64,000 bases of DNA, taken from the NCBI RefSeq assembly GCF_009725995.1, contig NZ_RCNS01000001.1:600283-664282 (forward strand). Direction: 5' to 3'. Below, piece by piece: positions 1-6,703 of the stretch. The notes under the pieces are model-generated. The model made no database searches and was not told where the DNA came from. It worked only from the letters and a program-made list of their open reading frames with translations. Source of the DNA: Zobellia laminariae. GTDB taxonomy: Bacteria; Bacteroidota; Bacteroidia; Flavobacteriales; Flavobacteriaceae. Position numbers and translations under genes: made by a program. How positions within the stretch are numbered: position 1 is the first letter of the stretch; each line of letters begins with the position of its first letter.

Positions 1-371
1 ACTTCAGATTTATCTATTTTGGCTCTAACCTTTTCTATAGCCAACGCAAACCGACTTTCGCTTATCGGTTTTAATAAGTAATCTAACGCATTATACTCAA
101 AAGATTTTATTGCATACTCATCATAAGCAGTAGTAAAAACCGTAACAGGCACCTCGTCAAGCATTTCCAATAGCTCGAAACCGTCCTTTTCTGGCATGTT
201 GATATCCAGTAGCAAAAGATCCGGATTTGTCTTTTTAATAAGCTCTACTCCATCATCTACATTTTCTGCCTCGCCCACTAATTCTATTTCGGAATGGTCT
301 TTTAACAATTCTTTTAGTTCGTTTCTTGCCAACCGCGAGTCTTCGACTATTACTGCTCTAATCTGTTTCAT
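1..371 (-). CDS. Response regulator receiver domain, LytTR-type, partial at window edge
   Basis: This is the N-terminal 123 residues of a response regulator; the rest lies beyond base 1. The visible part is a complete receiver domain, with acidic pair E10-D11, phosphoacceptor D56 (in LLLLDINMPEKDG), the conserved Thr/Ala region TTAYDEYA and K102 in LLKPIS. The YDEYAIKSF...ALDYLLKP sequence is typical of the LytTR (AgrA/AlgR-like) class, so a C-terminal LytTR DNA-binding domain is expected but not seen. The start ATG overlaps the stop of the upstream sensor kinase (ATGA at 368-371), so the two are translationally coupled and almost certainly partners. Likely role: cytoplasmic transcription factor activated by the adjacent LytS-like kinase. 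Receiver identity is near certain; the LytTR output is inferred from family and partner. Confidence 0.9.
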   Translation of the reverse strand, partial: MKQIRAVIVEDSRLARNELKELLKDHSEIELVGEAENVDDGVELIKKTNPDLLLLDINMPEKDGFELLEMLDEVPVTVFTTAYDEYAIKSFEYNALDYLLKPISESRFALAIEKVRAKIDKSE

Positions 372-1420
372 TCTAATGGAATTTTTATGCTTGCAACAAC
401 TTCACCCTCTATCTCTTCTAATGAAAAAGAAGCCTTTTGACCATAAAGGAGGCGCAGTCGTTGCCTAATATTTTTTAACCCTAACTGTGTAGAGTCGTTT
501 GCTATTTTTAATTTTCCCGTATTGGCTCCGGTTATAAATAAATTTTCATTGTCTTTTACAACTTTCAACGCTATGGTGCCCCCTTCTTTGAGATTGGCAA
601 TCCCGTGTTTAGCGGCATTCTCTATCAACAACTGAATTATCATGGGAGGTATTGGAATTTGTAATGCTTCTTCATTGATTTTTTCAACATATTGCAACCG
701 CTCTTCCATTTGTATTTTTGAAAGCGCTATATAATTTTCTACCATTTCTAACTCTTCATGTAATGGAATAGCATCTACAGTATTCTTGGCAAATGCATAT
801 TCCAACATTTCAGATAGTTTGGAAATCATTTCTTGCGATTTACCAACATCTTCAAGCATCAATCCTCGTATATTGTTTATACTATTAAACAAAAAATGCG
901 GATTTACTTGACCTTTTAAGGTGTTAAGTTGGGCTTCGCGTAGGGTGGCATTTAATTCAAGATTTTTTAAGTGATTTTTATTTCCTTCAATTATAAACTT
1001 AATAGTAAAATAAGTTATTGTCCATAAAAAGACCATCAAAATAGTACTAGTGGCAACCTCAAAAAAACTATTATGATCTTCGAAGAATTTAAGCTCAAAA
1101 GGATTTTTGGTCCATATACTATCATAAACAATTTCAGTTAATGTTGATAATGTATAATATAGTCCGCAACATCCAAAAAAAGCAATGGTAAACCTTATAA
1201 TACTCCGCTTGTCAAAAACCTCAAAATCAATATTATTCTTTAAGTAAATTCTATATAATGATGTTACTATAATACCCACTAATCCGCCTGTAATAGCAAA
1301 AAAATAGCGAAAAGAACTACTAAAATCATCCACAAAAAAAATAGTTAGTTGCACAACATACCAACCAATAATTTGCAGGGTGTAAAAAAAGACTGTTTTA
1401 TTTCTAGGAGTTAGCGTCAT
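368..1420 (-). CDS. LytS/YehU-family sensor histidine kinase
   Basis: Integral membrane sensor kinase of the His_kinase (PF06580) class. The N-terminal half has about four hydrophobic segments (roughly residues 10-30, 40-58, 75-95, 120-145). After these comes the phosphoacceptor box QVNPHFLFN with H175, and then the ATP-binding region with PPMIIQLLIENAAKHG as N-box and LGLKNIRQRL near the end. It autophosphorylates on histidine and passes the phosphate to the overlapping response regulator (ATGA overlap at 368-371). One base separates it from the upstream degenerate kinase, which shares its N-terminal layout (TLQxIGW and a later LYRxxLK), so the two are tandem duplicates. The signal sensed is unknown. 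Length (350 residues) is normal for Bacteroidota members. Confidence 0.92.
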   Translation of the reverse strand: MTLTPRNKTVFFYTLQIIGWYVVQLTIFFVDDFSSSFRYFFAITGGLVGIIVTSLYRIYLKNNIDFEVFDKRSIIRFTIAFFGCCGLYYTLSTLTEIVYDSIWTKNPFELKFFEDHNSFFEVATSTILMVFLWTITYFTIKFIIEGNKNHLKNLELNATLREAQLNTLKGQVNPHFLFNSINNIRGLMLEDVGKSQEMISKLSEMLEYAFAKNTVDAIPLHEELEMVENYIALSKIQMEERLQYVEKINEEALQIPIPPMIIQLLIENAAKHGIANLKEGGTIALKVVKDNENLFITGANTGKLKIANDSTQLGLKNIRQRLRLLYGQKASFSLEEIEGEVVASIKIPLE

Positions 1421-1421
1421 A

Positions 1422-2540
1422 TTACAAAACTTCTAATTCATTACTCTCGCTAGGAATTTCCACCTCTATCTTTTTCTGCAGGGCATCTACAATAAGCTTA
1501 CTATTACTATTGAATAGTAAATTCAATCGTTGATTCATTTTCTTTTTTATAAAATCATTCTCAGTGATATCTATTCCTTCTCCATCTACCTGAACAGAAA
1601 TTTTTAAGATATCCTCTATTTTTAATATATCTAATACCATTGTAACATTAAAAGACTTGTCTGGCAGATTATCACCCAAAAAGAACTCTACAACATTCAA
1701 AAGTAACATGGGAGGCACTTCTAATTCTGACAATTCCGGTTCATCTTTATAACTAAAATTTAGAGATTCAGGATACTCTATTTGATATAATTCTACATAC
1801 TTTTTGGTTGCCTCAATTTCTTCGATTAACGCAATAACTTGAACATTTTGTTTGGTAAGTGAATAGCGTAATAGTTCAGATAATTCAGTAAGCAACCTTC
1901 TTGATCGTTTCACATCTGTAGTCATAAGTACTTTTATACGATTTAATACTTGAACTATAAAAAAACTACTGACATGACCTTGTAATGTATTGAGTTGAGC
2001 GCTTTTAATTTTTTCCCGTAGTTTTAATCTTTCAATTCTATTTGAATTACTCTTAATTAATGATTTAATGGTAAAATATAGCGATGACCAAATGCTAAAA
2101 AGTACAATGCCCAATAAAAGTAAAAATGCCAGTCCACTTATTTCTATTTCAAATTCATCACTTTTAGCTTTCAAGGAAACTTCTGCTTTTTCTTCAGTGG
2201 CAGGCTCCTGATTAATTTCGTATTCGGGCTCATTTCTCTTATATAAAGACCCAATTCCTGAGGATAGTGAGGTCCATATTATAGCAGCCAATAAGCCAAA
2301 AGCACATATTTTCAGTATATTTCTAGTGGATACGTTATTGTTAGTATATTTTTTTAAGAACCACCTATAAAGTCCCGAAGAAAACATACCTACAAAAAAG
2401 ACTACAACTGTTACTATTACAATGGAAATCAACGACGTCTCATCCTCGTCTATCGCAATCGCAAAAACTAACAATGAACCCCAGCCAATTGACTGCAACG
2501 TCCAAAACAAATGTTTTCTCAAAAACTTTAAGACTCTCAT
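1422..2540 (-). CDS. Degenerate LytS-like histidine kinase (probable pseudokinase)
   Basis: This protein of 372 residues aligns along its length with the next gene, sharing the TLQSIGW start, membrane segments, a GLYRWFLKK motif, LNTLQGHV before the H-box and PPMLLL before the N-box. The key residues are gone. The box that should read NPHFLFN reads SSFFIVQ, so the phosphoacceptor His is Phe (F193). The N-box ENAxxHG is replaced by EFFLGDN, and the GLxNIRxRL motif is reduced to KKKMNQRLNLLF. The frame is intact with no stop codons and the gene sits in a tight operon (one base to each neighbour), so it is probably a maintained pseudokinase rather than a dead gene. It may heterodimerise with or restrain the active kinase; that role is inferred. 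An acidic/charged insert lies near residues 105-130, between membrane segments. Confidence 0.85.
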   Translation of the reverse strand: MRVLKFLRKHLFWTLQSIGWGSLLVFAIAIDEDETSLISIVIVTVVVFFVGMFSSGLYRWFLKKYTNNNVSTRNILKICAFGLLAAIIWTSLSSGIGSLYKRNEPEYEINQEPATEEKAEVSLKAKSDEFEIEISGLAFLLLLGIVLFSIWSSLYFTIKSLIKSNSNRIERLKLREKIKSAQLNTLQGHVSSFFIVQVLNRIKVLMTTDVKRSRRLLTELSELLRYSLTKQNVQVIALIEEIEATKKYVELYQIEYPESLNFSYKDEPELSELEVPPMLLLNVVEFFLGDNLPDKSFNVTMVLDILKIEDILKISVQVDGEGIDITENDFIKKKMNQRLNLLFNSNSKLIVDALQKKIEVEIPSESNELEVL

Positions 2541-2541
2541 A

Positions 2542-2916
2542 TTAATTCGTGAAGATGGTTTTGCGAGTTATAGTGTAATATATTATATAACCCCAACCTA
2601 AAATACCATGAAGTAGAACGAGGCGAAATGAATTTCTTTTTTCTAAAGAGGCTACTAAAGCAAAAAGATTACCAAAAAACATTCCGCTATAAAAGTAGTA
2701 GTACAGGAACTTGCTAGTAGATTTCCCAATAGCGAAACCTGTTTCATAAGCTAGAGAATTAACACCTTTACTATCTTCTATACCGTGTGAAAAGCCAAAA
2801 TGAGCAATTGCACTAATTATAAAAAAACATATAATTACGCCCACTATTATTAGTACCGCCAAACCAAAATTCTTATAATTTTCACTTTGCTGTGTTTTGA
2901 TTTTATCTCTTGTCAT
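2542..2916 (-). CDS. Small membrane protein, paralogue of the next upstream gene
   Basis: Small integral membrane protein of unknown function (124 residues). A lysine-rich N-terminus leads into one strong hydrophobic segment (about residues 18-38), a glycine-rich outer stretch, then a second and third hydrophobic region ending in LHGILGWGYIIYYTITRK. The same end motif, Lx(6)GWxYxIYxxxTRK, occurs in the protein at 3088-3429, so the two are paralogues. It is one base upstream of the degenerate kinase gene and co-transcribed with the two-component genes, which suggests a sensory or accessory role. A longer reading from 2982 is open, but the start at 2916 gives a normal N-in membrane protein like its paralogue. 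No named family was recognised. Confidence 0.7.
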   Translation of the reverse strand: MTRDKIKTQQSENYKNFGLAVLIIVGVIICFFIISAIAHFGFSHGIEDSKGVNSLAYETGFAIGKSTSKFLYYYFYSGMFFGNLFALVASLEKRNSFRLVLLHGILGWGYIIYYTITRKTIFTN

Positions 2917-3087
2917 TTTATTCAAAATTATTTTTTTGAGCCAAAAAACACAGCTTAATTTAAAGTACTGAATGAAATTCAAATATAAACGTTTTGAATC
3001 GTAAGATTATAAGTAGCACTCTCATCATTTAAGAACTAGCTCTGTTAGCAATTCCACTAAAAATTTTACTATAGTTAGCATTCCTAA

Positions 3088-3429
3088 TTATTTTGATTTT
3101 GTGTTCGTTTCTTTTCTAGTCCATACAAAATAGATAACATAAAGCCATCCAAAAAGAGCATGAAGTATAGCCCATCTAATAGATTTGTTGCGTTCCCATG
3201 AGGTTAATATTCCTATGACGCTCCCTATTCTTATTCCATTCTTAAAACTTATACCTTCTATTAAACTTCTCAAATGACTACTAACTTCGTAACCTACTTC
3301 ATAAGAGTTCCCACCACCATAATGACTAGCCATATGAAGAAGATATGAAACCAGCAGAAGTACCAATATTGTGATACCTATAATTAATCCGGTATTTATT
3401 TTTTGTTTAGATATTTCTGTGTTTTTCAT
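3088..3429 (-). CDS. Small membrane protein, paralogue of the downstream gene
   Basis: Unknown small membrane protein of 113 residues. The first hydrophobic segment is at about residues 14-32, followed by a His/Gly-rich stretch (HMASHYGGGNSYEVGYEV) and a hydrophobic C-terminal half ending with the LHALFGWLYVIYFVWTRKE motif shared with the gene at 2542-2916. The ERNKSIRWAILHA part also matches EKRNSFRLVLLHG of the paralogue. I chose the ATG at 3429 over 3471 because it begins with the charged KNTEISKQK segment expected before a first membrane helix. It lies between the ankyrin gene and the kinase operon, all leftward. Function is not known; a membrane partner of the kinases is a guess from context. 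Confidence 0.68.
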   Translation of the reverse strand: MKNTEISKQKINTGLIIGITILVLLLVSYLLHMASHYGGGNSYEVGYEVSSHLRSLIEGISFKNGIRIGSVIGILTSWERNKSIRWAILHALFGWLYVIYFVWTRKETNTKSK

Positions 3430-3576
3430 AATTAAAGAGGTTAGATTATAGTTTAAAATTATCACACCCATCTATCCTATAGAATCAAATCAAATGCACG
3501 GATTAGTTGGTTGTTATATGTTGACTTAACAATAAGTAAAATTAGAAAGGTCACTTAGCATCCAATTATACTAGAC

Positions 3577-3963
3577 TTATAAAGATTGTAGAAATGTCAC
3601 TACATCTGATGCATTACTCAATTTTGCATAGTCTAACGCTGTCATTCCCATTTTTGATTTTTCAGATAAATCTGCACCTTTTGAAACTAACAATTCAACT
3701 AGCTCTACATTATTATATCTTGCCGCATACATTACAGCAGTCATGCCCATAGTTTTTTCTTTTGCCTCAATATTAGAACCTAACTCTAAAAACTTTTCAA
3801 CGGTTTCATAATCATTGTTTACTACGGCTAAACTTAAAGGAGATACATTAGTTGTAGTTGCCTTGATAGAACGTACTGCTTTGTCCGAAGGATTGTTGTT
3901 TGCGTTTGCACTGTTAATCATTACACTAAAAAGAATTCCGAATGCGATTGCTGATTTTCTCAT
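3577..3963 (-). CDS. Exported ankyrin-repeat protein
   Basis: Short protein (128 residues) with a Sec signal peptide (MRKSAIAFGILFSVMINSANA, cleavage near residue 21) and about three ankyrin repeats covering residues 40-128: TPLSLAVVNNDYETVEKFLELG, then GMTAVMYAARYNNVELVELLVSKGADL, then GMTALDYAKLSNASDVVTFL (pieces). It should be periplasmic and act in protein binding. The upstream region (4009-4131) carries a promoter-like -7 box and paired direct repeats resembling LytTR binding sites, and the gene heads the leftward group containing a LytTR-type regulator. It is therefore a good candidate target of that system. The partner protein is unknown. Confidence in the ankyrin assignment is high; regulation is inferred. 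Confidence 0.87.
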   Translation of the reverse strand: MRKSAIAFGILFSVMINSANANNNPSDKAVRSIKATTTNVSPLSLAVVNNDYETVEKFLELGSNIEAKEKTMGMTAVMYAARYNNVELVELLVSKGADLSEKSKMGMTALDYAKLSNASDVVTFLQSL

Positions 3964-4008
3964 AATATTAAATTTTAATTGTTATTGATTTGTTATTTAT
4001 TTCTGATG

Positions 4009-4016
4009 TAAAAGTA
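4009..4016 (-). promoter_or_regulatory. Probable -7 box of the ankyrin gene promoter
   Basis: On the minus strand this reads TACTTTTA, one mismatch from the Bacteroidota -7 consensus TAnnTTTG. It is 46 bases before the ATG of the ankyrin gene. The repeat pair at 4048-4080 sits about 31 bases further upstream, a place suited to activation. No TTG -33 element is seen at the usual distance, as expected for an activator-dependent promoter. Confidence 0.4.
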
Positions 4017-4047
4017 ATACACACTTGTAGGTACAGAAACGAGTTTA

Positions 4048-4131
4048 TGACAAACGGTAATTTCCATAACTCCAACGGCAGCAATACTTAACGGATTATG
4101 GCGAACGGTAAATATTGATATCTGAATGGCA
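4048..4131 (-). promoter_or_regulatory. Two direct-repeat pairs resembling LytTR binding sites
   Basis: Read on the minus strand, imperfect copies of an ACCGTTyG-like element occur with cores (plus-strand AACGG or AATGG) at 4053, 4074, 4104 and 4125, plus a weaker copy at 4090. The pairs 4053/4074 and 4104/4125 are each exactly 21 bases apart, two helical turns. The known LytTR pattern is about 9-base direct repeats with about 12 between them, which gives the same spacing, and the ACCGTTCG wording resembles AlgR sites. The block lies just upstream of the ankyrin promoter and near a LytTR-type regulator gene. Binding by that regulator is inference. Confidence 0.5.
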
Positions 4132-4167
4132 AAAGTGAAGAATTAGACTACTAAATAAGTAGTTTGA

Positions 4168-4332
4168 ACAAGACTTTTTGACTACCTACCTAAAGGAGTC
4201 TATGTCTTTGAATATGACTTAAGGGTAAACAACGCTGGTGAATTCAGTAATGGTATTACCACAATACAGAGCATGTATGCACCTGAGTTTTCAAGTCATT
4301 CTGAAGGTGTTCGGGTGGAGGTTGGCAACTAG
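4168..4332 (+). pseudogene. C-terminal remnant of an alpha-2-macroglobulin family gene
   Basis: The plus strand is open here for 54 codons with no usable start: a stop at 4165-4167 precedes it and a stop at 4330-4332 ends it. The translation includes LPKGVYVFEYDLRVNN, GEFSNGITTIQSMYAPEF and SSHSEGVRVEV. These are the very conserved last strand-and-loop sequences of bacterial alpha-2-macroglobulin (large periplasmic protease-inhibitor-like proteins, usually over 1500 residues). Nothing of the remaining gene is visible upstream, so this is a leftover from a deletion or an incomplete transfer. It points rightward, opposite to both flanking genes. Assignment comes from recognising the family's C-terminal motif. 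Confidence 0.7.
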
Positions 4333-4356
4333 GATGTATATTGTAGAAAGGAGCGT

Positions 4357-4731
4357 CTACAAACTAACTGTAGGCCAAATTAATTTGTAGATAATAACAC
4401 CCAGAATAAAACCGGTGCCTAGACCACAAAGAATAACGATTAGAATCATCTGATTAGATGATTTCTGTGATAATATATTAACCAAAGAGATTGGCGAACC
4501 ATTTTTACGGATTTCAAACCTATTTAACTTCTCGCCTTTGGAAGTCTCTCGTTGCGCAATCCAATATCTATTTTCACCAATAGTGAAGGTATGCTCTGTA
4601 CCTACTTCAGTTATTTTTTTAGAAACAGTTCTACCATCCAATAGAATTTTTTCTTTTCCAAAGAATGTGTGAACCACTTCAATTTTATGGTTATCAATAT
4701 AATAAAGCGCTAGCTTTAGCATTGGGGACAT
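4357..4731 (-). CDS. Hypothetical protein with C-terminal membrane anchor
   Basis: I do not recognise this 124-residue protein. The first 85 residues look like a small beta-rich soluble domain (alternating hydrophobic and charged residues such as KIEVVHTFFGKEKILLDG and ENRYWIAQRE). Residues 94-118 form one membrane helix (MILIVILCGLGTGFILGVIIYKLIW). It is probably tail-anchored with the domain in the cytoplasm, as no signal peptide is present. The stop lies 24 bases beyond the end of the alpha-2-macroglobulin remnant, on the opposite strand. A second Met at residue 4 is an alternative start. No operon partner is evident. Confidence 0.55.
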   Translation of the reverse strand: MSPMLKLALYYIDNHKIEVVHTFFGKEKILLDGRTVSKKITEVGTEHTFTIGENRYWIAQRETSKGEKLNRFEIRKNGSPISLVNILSQKSSNQMILIVILCGLGTGFILGVIIYKLIWPTVSL

Positions 4732-4924
4732 TTGTGTTAAAGTTCAAGATAGGGGGTAGAAAAATCTCCTTTATAACATAAGATCTAACCATTCTATATG
4801 GAGAACAAATAAGACCCAATTGTTTTTAAAGAATATTCGAAAATATGGAATAATATAGTATCAACACAAGAAATATTAAAATACTACTAAACCATTCCTT
4901 CTAAAACATAAACAGTCTATCGTT

Positions 4925-5446
4925 CTATTTTTTAGGAGGATATTTTGAAAAAACTTTCGCAGCCAGTGCATGTAGTTTTTCCTCACGTGCTTCAGGAGAT
5001 ACATTTTCTTTAAAATTACTTTGACCTTGACCTTGCCAAAAGAGTTCATCCTTTTTGGCATCAACAAAATCAAACCGGATTTCGCGTTCCAGTTTTGGTT
5101 GTCCTACTGGTATACCTACGGAAACCCCACCGCCAACACTTCGGCCTGTACCACCAACTCCCAAACCAACAGTGTTGTTGCTAGCTACTTCAAAAGATTC
5201 ACTATCTATATTGATAAAAAAATCAGGGTCTTCTGAAAAACGAATACCTTTTGCTTGCATTTCAGCATTAACGGCATGCAACAAACGTTTGGTATCAAGC
5301 TCGCTAAGGCCTGTATTCATATCAGGGTAATAATTGTAAGTACTGTAATTGGTGAAATCGGTTCCCTTATCATAATCATAGTTCACCCTAATCGTATTGC
5401 ACGAGGCCAAACACAAAACCAACACCAAAGTAAATACATTCTTCAT
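4925..5446 (-). CDS. DUF4136 domain lipoprotein
   Basis: Lipoprotein of 173 residues with a clear type II signal (MKNVFTLVLVLCLASCN; lipobox LASC, Cys16). The remainder fits the DUF4136 family: the opening VNYDYDKGTDFTNYSTYNY strand, a central glycine-rich loop (GVGGTGRSVGGGVSVGIPVG), and the later REIRFDFVDAKKDELFWQGQG and final ALAAKVFSKYPP segments. The family is envelope-located with no known biochemical activity. The gene stands alone between the accessory left end and obgE, with about 66 bases to obgE on the same strand. The C-terminal KYPPKK ending is usual for the family. Confidence 0.88.
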   Translation of the reverse strand: MKNVFTLVLVLCLASCNTIRVNYDYDKGTDFTNYSTYNYYPDMNTGLSELDTKRLLHAVNAEMQAKGIRFSEDPDFFINIDSESFEVASNNTVGLGVGGTGRSVGGGVSVGIPVGQPKLEREIRFDFVDAKKDELFWQGQGQSNFKENVSPEAREEKLHALAAKVFSKYPPKK

Positions 5447-5512
5447 AGTCTCGTTTTAAAGTAAATTTAAGGAATTATAATCGGGCTGAATTTAACAACC
5501 AACCAGTCCCTC

Positions 5513-6514
5513 CTAACTATTCAACATAGCCCAAAGTTTATCTTTCAATTCCATTATACCCTGCTGCGCTACAGAAGAAATAAATAAATACGGTGTGCTA
5601 TCCAAATCTTTATCTAGTTCTACGCGCATTTCATCCATAAGCTCCTGATCTAACATATCGCTTTTAGAAATGGCTATTAAACGTTCCTTATCTAACAATT
5701 CAGGATTATATCTTCTTAGTTCGCCAAGTAAAATTTGATACTCTTTACCAATATCTTTACTATCCGCAGGTATTAAAAACAAGAGAGTAGAATTACGCTC
5801 TATATGTCTTAAGAAGTAATGACCTAATCCTTTTCCTTCTGCAGCACCTTCTATAATCCCAGGAATATCTGCCATTACAAAACTCTGAAAATTCCGATGC
5901 TCTACGATACCTAAGTTGGGTTTCAGGGTTGTAAATTCGTAAGCGGCAATCTTTGGTTTTGCTGAAGTAATAACCGATAATAATGTAGATTTACCAGCAT
6001 TAGGAAAGCCTACAAGACCAACATCTGCCAATAATTTTAATTCAAGAATAACTTCTACTTCCTGTCCGGGAACACCAGGCTGGGCATATCTTGGAGTTTG
6101 ATTGGTACTGGTCTTAAAATGCCAGTTACCTCTACCACCCATTCCGCCTTCTGCCAAAATACGTTCTTCGCCATGTTCCGTAATTTCGAACAACACTTCT
6201 GCCGTTTCTGAATCCTTTACTACAGTACCTAATGGGACATCTAAATATACATCTTCGCCATCTGCACCAGAACTACGGGATTTACTACCGTGTCCGCCGT
6301 GACCTGACTTAAAGTGCTTTTTAAACTTAAAAGTTACAAGCGTCCATAAATTATTATTTCCGCGTAAGATAATATGACCTCCACGACCGCCATCTCCACC
6401 ATCGGGACCTCCTTTGGTAATGAACTTTTCCCTATGCAAATGCACAGAGCCTTTTCCTCCTTTACCAGATTCCGCATTAATCCTAACGTAGTCTACAAAA
6501 TTACCCTCAGTCAT
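5513..6514 (-). CDS. obgE: GTPase ObgE/CgtA
   Basis: Ribosome-associated Obg GTPase (333 residues), involved in late large-subunit assembly and growth control. Residues 1-160 form the glycine-rich Obg fold ([19 protein letters not shown] and [16 protein letters not shown]). Residues 161-333 are the G domain, with G1 GFPNAGKST, switch [18 protein letters not shown], and a SKSD motif in the place of NKxD (AISKSDML). The last segment is a TGS-less short C-terminus, as usual in Bacteroidota. A promoter matching TTG-N22-TAnnTTTG lies upstream at 6557-6589. The gene follows the hpt-adk gene and its terminator and is probably transcribed alone. Confidence 0.97.
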   Translation of the reverse strand: MTEGNFVDYVRINAESGKGGKGSVHLHREKFITKGGPDGGDGGRGGHIILRGNNNLWTLVTFKFKKHFKSGHGGHGSKSRSSGADGEDVYLDVPLGTVVKDSETAEVLFEITEHGEERILAEGGMGGRGNWHFKTSTNQTPRYAQPGVPGQEVEVILELKLLADVGLVGFPNAGKSTLLSVITSAKPKIAAYEFTTLKPNLGIVEHRNFQSFVMADIPGIIEGAAEGKGLGHYFLRHIERNSTLLFLIPADSKDIGKEYQILLGELRRYNPELLDKERLIAISKSDMLDQELMDEMRVELDKDLDSTPYLFISSVAQQGIMELKDKLWAMLNS

Positions 6515-6556
6515 AAAATATTCTCAATTATATATTGACGACAGTCAACATTTGCG

Positions 6557-6589
6557 CAAAAATACGCATTTCGCATGAAGCTTAAACAA
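6557..6589 (-). promoter_or_regulatory. Promoter of obgE
   Basis: On the minus strand TTG (6589-6587) is followed after 22 bases by TATTTTTG (6564-6557), a full match to the Bacteroidota TTG-N17-23-TAnnTTTG consensus. It lies 43 bases before the obgE start codon. Confidence 0.6.
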
Positions 6590-6620
6590 GCTATGCATTT
6601 AGAAGTTAGCCTTATAAAGC

Positions 6621-6674
6621 CAAAAAGAGAGTTGAAACATGCCTAATCATCTGTTTAGACCTGTTCAACTCTCC
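6621..6674 (-). terminator. Terminator of the hpt-adk gene
   Basis: On the minus strand a stem of at least 10 pairs (GAGAGTTGAA at 6636-6627 in plus numbering, TTCAACTCTC at 6664-6673) is extended by inner GTCTAA/TTAGGC pairing around a short loop. It is followed by five T residues. It begins 30 bases past the stop of the fusion gene. Confidence 0.8.
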
Positions 6675-6703
6675 TTAATATACTATTGGAAACCGAAAGA
6701 GAA

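Noticed and set aside
4090..4094. Fifth AACGG core in the LytTR-like block
   Set aside because: Its distance to neighbours (16 and 14 bases) does not fit the 21-base pairing and flanking bases match poorly, so I do not count it as a site.
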